A stretch of 64,000 bases of DNA from Variovorax sp. EL159. GTDB taxonomy: Bacteria > Pseudomonadota > Gammaproteobacteria > Burkholderiales > Burkholderiaceae_C. Location: positions 248,001 to 312,000 of the forward strand of contig NZ_FMUJ01000003.1 in the NCBI RefSeq assembly GCF_900100965.1. The letters run 5' to 3'. Numbering within the stretch: the stretch's first letter is position 1; each line of letters begins with the position of its first letter. The position numbers and the translations under genes were made by a program. Below the pieces are notes generated by a model that was not told where the DNA came from, did not search any database, and worked only from the letters and a program-made list of their open reading frames with translations. Positions 35,510 to 44,033 of this stretch are shown piece by piece.

Positions 35510-35531
35510 AAACGTTTGCGCAAACGTTTGC
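35510..35531. promoter_or_regulatory. LacI-family (PurR/RbsR-type) operator
   Basis: AAACGTTTGCGCAAACGTTT (35510-35529) is a perfect 20-bp palindrome, and within it GCAAACGTTTGC (35520-35531) is the classical core of LacI-family sites such as those of PurR and RbsR. It lies 53 bp upstream of the rbsD/fucU start and inside the gap after the ALDH gene, so it could control a second, internal promoter. No LacI-family gene is in the window. Confidence 0.75.
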
Positions 35532-35571
35532 TATTCGGGGGTTTCCCTTGGTTTCGGTGTGCACGCCACGT

Positions 35572-37995
35572 TCATTCGCCATAGGGAATCCAGATGTTCT
35601 TGATCTGCGTGGCATGCCGCAGGAACAGCGGGCCCTCGGCGGCCGCGCCGTCGTGCCAGTCCGTGGCCAGGCCATGGTCGACCAGCGTGCGCTTGAGGTT
35701 GCCGATCGACAGCCGCTCGGCGGTGCGCGACAGTTCCTTCGCGCCGAAGACCCAGAGCGCATCGACGTCGTCGTGCTCGGCCAGCGTCTGCGCAAGGCCC
35801 GCGGCAGGGCCGGTCACGAGGTTGACCACGCCGGCCGGCAGGTCGGAGGTTTCGAGCACCTGATAGAAGTCGGTCGCGACCAGCGCGTGCTTTTCGCCCG
35901 GCACGATCACCGTGCGGTTACCCATGGCGAGCAGCGGTGCGAGCAGGCTCACGAAGGACAGCAGCGGCGCCTCGTCGGGGCACACCACGCCGACCACGCC
36001 GATGGCTTCGACAGTGGCCAGCGCCACGCCGCGCAACGGCGGCACGTGCACCGTGCCTTCGTACTTGTCGGCCCATGCGCCGTAGGCGAAGAGGCGGCTC
36101 ACCGAGGCATCGACCTCCGCGTGCGCGGCGCGTGCGGCCACGCCGGTCAGGCTGGCGATGCGCGCGGCGAATTCATCGGCGCGTGCCGAGAGGTTTTCAG
36201 CGAGGTAGTACAGAGCCTGCGCGCGGCGGTGCGGTGTGGCAGTCGACCAGCTTGCGGCGGCGCGCGCAGCGGCCACGGCATTGCGGATGTCCTTGCGATT
36301 GCCGCTGCCCACCTCGCCGAGCCGTTGGCCGGTGGAAGAGAACACGGGGTACGACAACTCTCCGTCGGGGCGCACCTGCTTGCCGCCGATGAACAGCTTG
36401 GCCGTGCGGTCGATGACCGGGAGCCCGGCAGCGGCCGGTGCCTTGTCTGCCTCGTTCGCGGCTTGAAGCGACGCAGTTGCCGAACGCGGCTTGCGCTCAG
36501 CCCATGCACGCGGCTTCAGGTATTCGTAGCAGCCCTCGCGTCCGCCTTCGCGGCCATAGCCCGATTCGCGATAGCCGCCGAAGCCCACGCCCGCGTCGAA
36601 CAGGTTGGTGGCGTTGACCCACACCACGCCGGCCTGCAGCTGCGGCGCGATGCCCAAGGCAAGGCCGATGGTCTCGCTCCACACGCTAGCCGCGAGCCCG
36701 TAGCGCGTGTTGTTGGCCAGTGCCACGGCTTCGTCGGGCGTGCGGAAGGTCATGGTCACCAGCACCGGCCCGAAGATTTCTTCGGTCGCCACGGTGGAGG
36801 CGGGGTGCACACCCGTCAGCAGCGTGGGCGGAAAGAAGCTGCCGCCCGCGGGCAACGCGCCCGGCGGCTGGTAGCAGGCTGCGCCTTCGCGCACGCCGGT
36901 GGCCACCAGCGAACGCACGCGTTCGAGTTGCGAAGGGTCGATCAGGCTGCCGATGTCGATCGCCTTGTCCAACGGCGGGCCCACGCGCAGGCTCTGCATG
37001 CGGCGCTTGAGGCGTTCGATGAAGTCGGCCGCAATGCCTTCCTGCAGCAGCAGCCGCGAGCCGGCGCAGCACACCTGGCCCTGGTTGAACCAGATGGCAT
37101 CGACCACGCCTTCGACAGCGGCATCGATGTCGGCGTCGTCGAACACGATGAAGGGCGACTTGCCGCCCAGCTCCAGCGTGAGCGACTTGCCCGAGCCCGC
37201 GGTGGCCTCGCGGATCAGTCGGCCCACGTCGGTCGAGCCGGTGAAGGCGATCTTGTCGACGCCTTCATGCGCGACCAGCGCCGCGCCCGTGGCGCCGTCG
37301 CCTGTCACCACGTTCAGCACACCGGCGGGCAGGCCGGCCTGCGCTGCCAGCTCGGCGAAGAGCAGCGCGCTCAGCGGCGTGAACTCGGCCGGCTTGAGCA
37401 CCACCGTGTTGCCCAGCGCCAGCGCGGGCGCGATCTTCCAGGCCAGCATGAGCAGCGGGAAGTTCCAGGGAATGATCTGGCCGATCACGCCCAGCGGCAC
37501 CTGGTCGGCGAACTCGCGCTCCTGCAGCTGCGCCCAGCCAGCGTGGTGATAGAAGTGGCGCGCCACCAGCGGCACGTCGAGGTCGCGGGTCTCGCGGATC
37601 GGCTTGCCGTTGTCCAGCGCCTCGACCACCGCGAGCAGGCGTGCATGGCGCTGCACCATGCGCGCCAGGGCGTACAGATGCCGTGCGCGGCCATGGCCGC
37701 CGAGTGCCAGCCAGCCGGGCTGCGCGGCGCGTGCCGCGGCAACGGCCGCGTCCACATCCTGCGCGGAGCCTTGTGCAATGCCGGCGAGGCGCTGGCCCGT
37801 GGCCGGCTCGGCCGTGTCGAACCGCGGGCCGGCCGATGCAGCGGTGAAGCGCCCGTTGATAAAGTGGCCGAAGCCCTCGGCATGGCGCGCGAGCCATTGG
37901 CGGGCGTCGGTGTCGCTCTCTGGCGCGGGGCCGTAGTCCATGGTGTCGAAATAGCGTGCGACGCTGCTGCTGTTGTTGTTCTGGCTGCTGCTCAT
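35572..37995 (-). CDS. Two-domain aldehyde dehydrogenase, ALDH16-like
   Basis: An 807-residue protein. Residues about 40-500 form a complete aldehyde dehydrogenase: IIPWNFP, FTGSTDVG (251-258), Glu275 in ELGGKSP, catalytic Cys309 in GQVCCAG and EEIFGPVLV. A second ALDH-like region begins near residue 510 (LFIGGKQVRPDGELSYPVFS) and carries Rossmann-type segments (IGVVGVVCPDEAPLLSFVSL, TVIVPGEKHALV) but lacks the ELGGK and GQxC motifs and stops at 807. This is the architecture of ALDH family 16. Start 37995 is 4 bp from the deoC stop. In this operon it would oxidise acetaldehyde or a related aldehyde. Confidence 0.9.
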   Translation of the reverse strand: MSSSQNNNSSSVARYFDTMDYGPAPESDTDARQWLARHAEGFGHFINGRFTAASAGPRFDTAEPATGQRLAGIAQGSAQDVDAAVAAARAAQPGWLALGGHGRARHLYALARMVQRHARLLAVVEALDNGKPIRETRDLDVPLVARHFYHHAGWAQLQEREFADQVPLGVIGQIIPWNFPLLMLAWKIAPALALGNTVVLKPAEFTPLSALLFAELAAQAGLPAGVLNVVTGDGATGAALVAHEGVDKIAFTGSTDVGRLIREATAGSGKSLTLELGGKSPFIVFDDADIDAAVEGVVDAIWFNQGQVCCAGSRLLLQEGIAADFIERLKRRMQSLRVGPPLDKAIDIGSLIDPSQLERVRSLVATGVREGAACYQPPGALPAGGSFFPPTLLTGVHPASTVATEEIFGPVLVTMTFRTPDEAVALANNTRYGLAASVWSETIGLALGIAPQLQAGVVWVNATNLFDAGVGFGGYRESGYGREGGREGCYEYLKPRAWAERKPRSATASLQAANEADKAPAAAGLPVIDRTAKLFIGGKQVRPDGELSYPVFSSTGQRLGEVGSGNRKDIRNAVAAARAAASWSTATPHRRAQALYYLAENLSARADEFAARIASLTGVAARAAHAEVDASVSRLFAYGAWADKYEGTVHVPPLRGVALATVEAIGVVGVVCPDEAPLLSFVSLLAPLLAMGNRTVIVPGEKHALVATDFYQVLETSDLPAGVVNLVTGPAAGLAQTLAEHDDVDALWVFGAKELSRTAERLSIGNLKRTLVDHGLATDWHDGAAAEGPLFLRHATQIKNIWIPYGE

Positions 37996-37999
37996 CGGG

Positions 38000-39079
38000 T
38001 CATCCGATCGGGTGGCGGTGAAAGGCCGAGTAGCGGCCCGTGACGTGGTGCTCCAGTTGGCGTTCGATGTCGGCCAGCAGCGTGGAGGCACCGATGCGGA
38101 ACAGGTCGGGCTCGAGCCAGGCGCGGCCCAGCTCTTCCTTCATGAGCACCTGGTAGTCGAGCGCGGTCTTGGCGGTGGACACGCCGCCTGCCGGCTTGTA
38201 GCCCACGCGAAAACCCGTGCGGGCTTCGTACGCGCGGATCATGCGCAGCATCACCAGCGTGACCAGCGGCGTGGCGTTCACGCCTTCCTTGCCGGTGGAG
38301 GTCTTGATGAAATCGGCACCGGCCATCATGCAGACCATCGAGGCCTTGGCCACGTTGCGCAGCGTCTTCAGTTCGCCGGTCGCAAGGATGGCTTTCACAT
38401 GCGCATCGCCCGCGGCCAGGCGAAAGTCGCGCATCTCGTCGTACAGCTTTTGCCACTGCCCGGTGAGCACGTGTTCGCGCGTGATGACGATGTCGATCTC
38501 GGCCGCGCCATCGCGCACCGAGGCTTCGATCTCCTTGAGCTTGAGCTCACGCGGAATCAGCCCGGCCGGAAAGCCCGTCGACACCGCCGCCACCGGAATG
38601 CCGGTGCCCGCGAGCGCATCGACGGCCGTGGCCACGAAGCGGTGATAGACGCAGACCGCGCCGGTGTGCAGCGCGCGGTCTGCAAAGCCCAGCGCGGCCA
38701 GCAGGTCGGGGCGCACCGGCGTCACGGCCTTGGCGCAGAGCCTGCGCACGCGCTCGGCCGTGTCGTCGCCGTTGAGCGTGGTCAGGTCGATGCAGCTGAT
38801 GGCCTTGAGCAGCCAGCCGGCCTGCGCATCTTTCTTGACCGAGCGGCGGCCGGGCAGCGTGGCCACGCGGCGCTCGGCCGCCGAGAGATTGACGCGGAGG
38901 TTGTCGAACCAGCCGGAGTCGAAGGGTTGCGCGGTGTTGCGTGCGATGGGGTGCGGCTTGGTGTCGGGCGCCGTCGCGGCGGCGCTGGCGACAGCAGCCG
39001 GGGGCGATGCAGGCGCGGCGGACGGGACGGGGCGCGAACGCACTGCGCCGCTGGCGCGAACGAGGGAAGTGGAGGTCAT
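38000..39079 (-). CDS. deoC: Deoxyribose-phosphate aldolase
   Basis: A 359-residue DeoC that cleaves 2-deoxyribose-5-phosphate to acetaldehyde and glyceraldehyde-3-phosphate through a Schiff base. Residues visible: Asp196 (AEIDIVI), Schiff-base Lys259 (FIKTSTG) and Lys295 (GYKPAGG). It belongs to the longer type seen in eukaryotes and many proteobacteria. An unusual Ala/Ser/Pro-rich N-terminal extension of about 45 residues precedes the fold. First gene of the operon, divergent from deoR. Start 39079 is the longest frame; a start inside the extension is possible because no good ribosome site is seen. Confidence 0.95.
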   Translation of the reverse strand: MTSTSLVRASGAVRSRPVPSAAPASPPAAVASAAATAPDTKPHPIARNTAQPFDSGWFDNLRVNLSAAERRVATLPGRRSVKKDAQAGWLLKAISCIDLTTLNGDDTAERVRRLCAKAVTPVRPDLLAALGFADRALHTGAVCVYHRFVATAVDALAGTGIPVAAVSTGFPAGLIPRELKLKEIEASVRDGAAEIDIVITREHVLTGQWQKLYDEMRDFRLAAGDAHVKAILATGELKTLRNVAKASMVCMMAGADFIKTSTGKEGVNATPLVTLVMLRMIRAYEARTGFRVGYKPAGGVSTAKTALDYQVLMKEELGRAWLEPDLFRIGASTLLADIERQLEHHVTGRYSAFHRHPIG

Positions 39080-39198
39080 GGAGTGAAGGGCGCCAGGGCG
39101 CGCAAGCGCCGCGTGAGCGGCAGGCAGGCAAGGGGCATGTCTCTTTGTCTCCGGTCGTTGTGCATACCGTCGTGCAGGGCCGGCGGCGTCTTGGCTTG

Positions 39199-39249
39199 AA
39201 TGTTATTTCAATAACATTTAACTGCGCAAGATGTTTTTGAAATAACATT
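39199..39249. promoter_or_regulatory. Two tandem DeoR-type operators
   Basis: The first is a perfect inverted repeat of AATGTTATT and AATAACATT with a TC spacer (39199-39218). The second, 31 bp away (39230-39249), pairs GATGTTTTT with AATAACATT (7 of 9 bases). Both lie between deoC (start 39079) and the DeoR-family gene (start 39294), and the second overlaps the -35 box of the deoR promoter. The neighbouring DeoR protein is the natural ligand. Confidence 0.75.
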
Positions 39250-39265
39250 TTCGATGCCCGATACT
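39237..39265 (+). promoter_or_regulatory. Likely sigma-70 promoter of the deoR-family gene
   Basis: TTGAAA (39237-39242, 5 of 6 consensus bases) and GATACT (39260-39265, 4 of 6) are separated by 17 bp, the optimal spacing, with the start codon 28 bp downstream of the -10 box. The -35 box lies inside the second DeoR-type operator, which suggests autorepression. Confidence 0.6.
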
Positions 39266-39293
39266 CGAGCTTGTGGACCAGAGGAACCAGAAC

Positions 39294-40082
39294 ATGCGAA
39301 AGACCGCCGGCGCCGAGGCCCGGGCCTTGCGCCTTGCAAAGATGCAGGAGCTCGTCGAAGCGGGCGGGCCGTTGCCGATCAAGCAGGCCGCCCAGCGGCT
39401 GGACGTGACGGAAATGACGATCCGCCGCGACCTGTCGGCCGCCGATTCACCGCTCGCGGCCCTCGGCGGCTACGTGCTTGCGACCACGCTGCCGGGCGCC
39501 GACAGGTACTCGCTCGACGAGGCCAGCGACCAGCATGCGGCGCACAAGCGCGTGGCCTGCGAACGCGCCGCAACGTGGGTGCAGGCGCACGACAGCCTGT
39601 TCATCGATTGCGGCACCACCATGGTCCATTTCGCGGAGGCCTTGCCGCCCGACATGCCGCTGAGCGTGGTGTGTTACTCCACGAACATCGCATCGATCCT
39701 GAGCCGCCGGCCGAACACGCAGCTGATGCTGCTGGGCGGGCTGTACCACGCGTCGTCGGCCACCTTCTTTTCCGACGAGGGGCTGCAATATCTCAACCGA
39801 TTGGGCGTGAACAAGGCCTTCATTTCAGCCGGCGGGCTGGACCTGGAGCGGGGCGTGAGCTGCTCCAACTTTCACGAGGTGCCGGTGAAGCAGGCGGCGA
39901 TCCGCAGCGCGTCGCAGAGCTTTCTGATCGTCGATGAAAGCAAGCTCAATCGCCTGCGGCCCGCCTTCTTCAGCCCACTCGATGCGTTTGCGCGCATCGT
40001 GGTGGGCGGGGCGCCTGCGCCGGGTTTGCGCAAGCAGTTCAAGGATTTGCCGATCGAGTTTGCGCGACCCTCGAACGCCTGA
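39294..40082 (+). CDS. DeoR/GlpR family transcriptional regulator
   Basis: A 262-residue DeoR-family repressor. The N-terminal winged helix is QELVEAGGPLPIKQAAQRLD, then VTEMTIRRDLSA; the C-terminal sugar-phosphate sensor has DSLFIDCGTTMVHFAEAL, VCYSTNIASIL and FLIVDESKLNR. ATG 39294 has GAGGAA seven bases upstream and is preferred over an in-frame GTG at 39273. It is divergent from the deoC operon and probably represses it until a phosphorylated (deoxy)pentose binds. Confidence 0.94.
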   Translation: MRKTAGAEARALRLAKMQELVEAGGPLPIKQAAQRLDVTEMTIRRDLSAADSPLAALGGYVLATTLPGADRYSLDEASDQHAAHKRVACERAATWVQAHDSLFIDCGTTMVHFAEALPPDMPLSVVCYSTNIASILSRRPNTQLMLLGGLYHASSATFFSDEGLQYLNRLGVNKAFISAGGLDLERGVSCSNFHEVPVKQAAIRSASQSFLIVDESKLNRLRPAFFSPLDAFARIVVGGAPAPGLRKQFKDLPIEFARPSNA

Positions 40083-40149
40083 ATCGCGTTGGATCAGCGG
40101 GCCGTGCACAGCCGCGCATGGCCCCGCGCAACGGCGCAGCGAGAGGGCG

Positions 40150-41697
40150 TCAGACGACCGGTGCGGCCGCACCGTCGGTAGGCACGCTGGCACATCGATC
40201 ATCGGGCGGCGCGGTCACGATCGAATCGAGTGCGGGCTCGGCCTTGCGCAGGCGCGCGAGATCAGGGCGCGGCCGACGCAGCCGTGCATCGGGTGCGAAG
40301 GCCTGCTCCATCGCCTGCGCGGCCGACAGCAGCGCAAGGTCACCACGAAAACGCCCCACGGCCTGCAAGCCGAACGGCATGCCAGCCTCGTCGGTCCCGC
40401 AGGGCAGGGTGATCGCAGGGTGCGTGGTCAGCGTCACCACGTAGGTCAGGGCGAGCCAGCGGTAGTAGTTCTCCTGCTGCCGGCCGTCGACCTGCGCCGC
40501 ATGCGGCTGCGTCCAGGGAAAGGGCGACACCGGCGTCGTGGGCGACAGCACGAGGTCGTAGTTCTCGAACACTTTCTGGAAGCGCTGGAGGATGCGCGTC
40601 TGCTCCGCCTGTGCCCAGGCCACGTCCTGCAGGCTCATGCGCGCGCCCATCTCATAGTTGCTGCGCGGGTTCGGCCCAAGGCTCTCGGGTGCGCGTTCGT
40701 AGGCTTCGCGCATGCTGGCGACGAAGGCCTCCGCGCGCAGCACGTCGAAGCAGCGGTGCACATCGCCCAGGTCGAAGTCCGCCTCGTCGCAGGCCGCGAA
40801 GAGCCCGCGCATGGCGCCCATGCGATCGCGCATCGTGCGGCGGATCGAAGGGTCGACGTCGCAGTGTCCGAAGTCCGTGGTCCAGGCCACGCGAAGGCGC
40901 GACAGATCCTGCGGCTCCGGCCGAAGAAAGGCGGCCGCGTCCAGCGGATAGCTCAAGGGGTCGCCCGGATGCGGGCCCGCCGTGGCCGCGAGCTGGAGGC
41001 ACGCGTCGGCCACGTCCCGCCCCATCGGGCCGACCACCGAGATCGGCGACCAGCCCAAGGTTCTGCGCACGCTGGGCACGATGCCCGGCGAAGGCCGCAG
41101 GCCCACCACGCCGCACTTGGCAGCCGGGATGCGCAGCGAGCCGCCGGTGTCGGAGCCGGTGCACAGCGGCAGCATGTCCAGCGCGAGTGCCGCGGCCGAA
41201 CCGCCCGATGAGCCGCCGGCATTGAGGTTGGGGTTGAAGGGGTTGCCCGTGGCACCCCATACCGGATTGCGGCTGTTGGCACCCGCGCCCATCTCGGGCA
41301 CGTTGGTCTTGCCCACCACGATCGCGCCGGCCGCGCGCAGTCGGCGCACCAGTTCGATGTCTTTCGACGGCACGTGGTTGCGCAGGGTGGGCGTGCCCAT
41401 GGTGGACAGCAACCCGGCCGTCGGCTCAAGGTCTTTCACGCCCAATGGCAGGCCATGCAGCAGGCCGAGCGGCTCGCCGCGCATCACGGCCTGTTCGGCG
41501 GCGCGGGCCTCGGTGTGGGCGCGCTCGTAGCACGTGGCGGTCACGGCGTTGACGAAGGGGTTGAGCTGCTCGATGCGCGCGATGCATGCCTCGAGCAGTT
41601 CGACCGGTGAAAGGGCGCGCGTGCCAATCAACCGCCGCAGCTCGACTGCGGAGAGCTCGACAAGCCCGGAGGAAGAGGAAGAAGAGAAATGGGTCAT
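40150..41697 (-). CDS. Amidase (amidase-signature family)
   Basis: A 515-residue amidase of the AS family. The Ser-cisSer-Lys triad is intact: Lys88 (PLGVKDLE), cis-Ser163 (GGSSGGS) and nucleophile Ser187 (GSDTGGSLRIP). The N-terminal serine run (HFSSSSSSG) is peculiar. It follows the Bug-type receptor gene by 21 bp, so the two are probably co-transcribed and the amide imported or sensed by the receptor may be its substrate. A divergent LysR gene sits upstream. Confidence 0.94.
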   Translation of the reverse strand: MTHFSSSSSSGLVELSAVELRRLIGTRALSPVELLEACIARIEQLNPFVNAVTATCYERAHTEARAAEQAVMRGEPLGLLHGLPLGVKDLEPTAGLLSTMGTPTLRNHVPSKDIELVRRLRAAGAIVVGKTNVPEMGAGANSRNPVWGATGNPFNPNLNAGGSSGGSAAALALDMLPLCTGSDTGGSLRIPAAKCGVVGLRPSPGIVPSVRRTLGWSPISVVGPMGRDVADACLQLAATAGPHPGDPLSYPLDAAAFLRPEPQDLSRLRVAWTTDFGHCDVDPSIRRTMRDRMGAMRGLFAACDEADFDLGDVHRCFDVLRAEAFVASMREAYERAPESLGPNPRSNYEMGARMSLQDVAWAQAEQTRILQRFQKVFENYDLVLSPTTPVSPFPWTQPHAAQVDGRQQENYYRWLALTYVVTLTTHPAITLPCGTDEAGMPFGLQAVGRFRGDLALLSAAQAMEQAFAPDARLRRPRPDLARLRKAEPALDSIVTAPPDDRCASVPTDGAAAPVV

Positions 41698-41718
41698 GGG
41701 TTCAGTGATGTCCCGCGA

Positions 41719-42723
41719 TCAATCGGGCTGGATGTTGGCGCGCCGGGCAACGGCACGCATGAGCGGCAGTTCGCGCTCGATCTGCGCGACCGAGGCGGCG
41801 GCCCCGCCAAAGGCGGGCTCCACGCCCTGGGCCTGCAGCGCGGCCTTGGCCTCGGGCGTGGCGACGATCTTGGCGAGCGCTTTTTCCAGCCGCTCGCGCA
41901 CCGGCGCGGGCGTGCCCTTCGGCGCCACGAACATGATCCAGGTATCGGCATCGACGTCGGGGTAGCCGGCCTCGGCGAAGGTCGGGACCTGCGGCAACTG
42001 GGAGGAGCGCTGAGCGGTGGTCACGGCGATCGCCTTGACCTTGCCGCCCTTGAGTTGGGGAAGGGCGGCAGTGACGGTGTCGACCGAGAACGGCACCTGT
42101 CCGCCGATCAGGTCCGTCATGGCTGGCGCGCTGCCCCGGTAGGGCACGTGCATGATCTTCGCGCCCACCGCCTGCAGGATGATCTCGCCCGTGAAGTGCG
42201 ACGAAGTGCCCGTGCCAAACGAGGCGTACGAGTACTTGTCCGGCGTTGCGCGCACCGCCGCGGCGAACTCCTTGACGTTGCCGATGGGCACGTTCCTGTT
42301 GGCCAGCAGGATCAGCGGGATGCGCGCGACGATCGCGATCGGGTCGAAGCTCCCGAGGGCGTCGTAGGGCAGGTTCGGGCGGATCGCCGGGTTCATCGTG
42401 AACGTCGAGCCCGAGCCGAGCAGCAGGGTGTAGCCGTCGGGTGCCGCCTTTGCCGCGAAGGCCGCGCCGACCGCGGTGCCGGCACCGGGCCGGTTGTCGA
42501 TGAGCACCGGCTGCCCCAACTCCACCGACAGGCGCTGGCCGACCAGGCGCCCCACCGTGTCCGCGCTGCCGCCCGGCGGATACGGCACCACCAGCGTGAC
42601 AGGGCGCACCGGGTAGGCCGGCTGCGCCAGGGCGGGCATGGCCGTGCCGAGAGATGCGACCAAGCCTGCGAGGACGGCACCGCACCATCGTCGGTTCAGC
42701 GCTTGCGGATGGGGAGTGTTCAT
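41719..42723 (-). CDS. Bug-family periplasmic substrate-binding protein (TTT type)
   Basis: A 334-residue extracytoplasmic solute receptor of the Bug family, the binding component of tripartite tricarboxylate transporters. It has a signal peptide (RRWCGAVLAGLVASLGTAMP ending in ALAQP) and the family hallmarks PVTLVVPYPPGGSADTVGRL, VLIDNRPGAGTAVG, YASFGTGTSSHFTGE and VPYRGSAPAMTDLIGGQVPF. Start 42723 has AAGGA nine bases upstream. No TctA/TctB membrane genes are adjacent, as is common for Bug paralogues. Ligand unknown. Confidence 0.93.
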   Translation of the reverse strand: MNTPHPQALNRRWCGAVLAGLVASLGTAMPALAQPAYPVRPVTLVVPYPPGGSADTVGRLVGQRLSVELGQPVLIDNRPGAGTAVGAAFAAKAAPDGYTLLLGSGSTFTMNPAIRPNLPYDALGSFDPIAIVARIPLILLANRNVPIGNVKEFAAAVRATPDKYSYASFGTGTSSHFTGEIILQAVGAKIMHVPYRGSAPAMTDLIGGQVPFSVDTVTAALPQLKGGKVKAIAVTTAQRSSQLPQVPTFAEAGYPDVDADTWIMFVAPKGTPAPVRERLEKALAKIVATPEAKAALQAQGVEPAFGGAAASVAQIERELPLMRAVARRANIQPD

Positions 42724-42801
42724 GGACAGATCCTTCTGTAGAGGGAAGAGGGGAAATGCTGGAGCACGCCCTGCCGTGTAGCAAGCACAATGATTGGAAG
42801 G

Positions 42802-42821
42802 TTGCGTTGCCGCAAACGCAA
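42802..42821. promoter_or_regulatory. Inverted repeat, candidate LysR operator
   Basis: TTGCGTT and AACGCAA arms with a 6-base spacer lie in the divergent region between the Bug-receptor gene (start 42723) and the lysR gene (start 42836). The T-N11-A-like dyad just upstream of a LysR gene fits an autoregulatory site. Confidence 0.5.
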
Positions 42822-42835
42822 TGCAGAGAACGCCG

Positions 42836-43804
42836 ATGAAACCCTCCATCTCCAAGCCTTCAGCCTCCAAGAACGCCGGCGCACGCGCGAAGCGCACGAT
42901 CAACCAGCGCGTGCTGCAGGAGGAGTCGATGCGCTACTTCCTGGAGGTGACGCGCGTCGGTTCGGTCACCGAAGCGGCCGCGCGATTGAACGTGGCACCT
43001 TCGGCCGTGAGCCGCCAGATCGGCAGGCTGGAGCGCGAACTCGACACCCTCCTGTTCGAGCGGCGCGCCCGTGGCATGGCGCTCAATTCAGCGGGCGAGC
43101 TGCTGGCGGCGCACGCGCGTCGCGCATGGCTCGACATCGAACGCGTGACCGACGACATCCTCGCGCTGCGTGGCCTGCGCAAGGGCGAGGTGCGCCTGGC
43201 TGCGACCGAGGGCTTTGCCTACGAGTTCTTGCCGGCCCTGGTGGCGGCGTTTCAGGCGCGCTGTCCGGGCATCCGCTTTTCGCTCGACATGTGCGTGCAG
43301 CGCGAAGTGGCACGCCGTGTGCGCGAAGGCCTGGTCGACCTCGGCGTGACGGTGAGCCTGGGTTCGGAGCAAGGACTGGACGTCGAGATCCGCTACCCAT
43401 CGCCCGTGCGCGCGATCATGGCGCCGTCTCATCCTTTGGCCACGCGGCGGCAGGTGTCGCTCGCGCAGGTGGTGCATTACCCGCTCGCGCTGCCGGCCAG
43501 CACGTCGACGCTGCGCCAGTTGCTCAACATCAGCTGCGCCCGCCAGAGCCTGCCGCTCGAGGCGGCCTTGACCAGCGACCACCTCTATCCGCTCGTGCAC
43601 TACGCAGCCCACGGCCAGGCCGTGACCTTCTGCGGCGATCTCGCGCTGCGCCAGCAACTCGAGAACCACACGATCGTTGCGCTCCCCTTGCGCGACCGCG
43701 AGATGAACGAGCGGCATTTCGAGGTTCAGAGCATGGCGGGCCGGCGCCTGCCCGACGCGGCGCGCGCTTTCGTCGAGCATCTGCGCGAAGTGCTTTGCGC
43801 TTGA
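42836..43804 (+). CDS. LysR family transcriptional regulator
   Basis: A 322-residue LysR-type regulator with a basic N-terminal tail (KPSISKPSASKNAGARAKR), the helix-turn-helix (YFLEVTRVGSVTEAAARLNV, then APSAVSRQIGRLERELDTLL) and a normal effector domain. ATG 42836 is preferred; an upstream in-frame ATG at 42821 overlaps the inverted repeat. It is transcribed away from the Bug receptor/amidase pair and is expected to control it. Confidence 0.93.
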   Translation: MKPSISKPSASKNAGARAKRTINQRVLQEESMRYFLEVTRVGSVTEAAARLNVAPSAVSRQIGRLERELDTLLFERRARGMALNSAGELLAAHARRAWLDIERVTDDILALRGLRKGEVRLAATEGFAYEFLPALVAAFQARCPGIRFSLDMCVQREVARRVREGLVDLGVTVSLGSEQGLDVEIRYPSPVRAIMAPSHPLATRRQVSLAQVVHYPLALPASTSTLRQLLNISCARQSLPLEAALTSDHLYPLVHYAAHGQAVTFCGDLALRQQLENHTIVALPLRDREMNERHFEVQSMAGRRLPDAARAFVEHLREVLCA

Positions 43805-44033
43805 TTCATGTAGGCACCAGCCGCGCTGGTGGCGGGTTCGCCGTGCACGCCACATCCGTTTGACGACGCCCCGAGTTCGCTTGGAAGAGATCGCCTGAGC
43901 ACGACCTGACGGCTTGCGACCGAAGAAGGAAAACTTGCGGCGGCGAGAAATTCTCCTCGTTTCTGTCATCGCCAATTTTTCACGGCCCGTTAGGTCCTTT
44001 CCGCGCAGCAGCGCACGCGAATCGAAAGACTGA

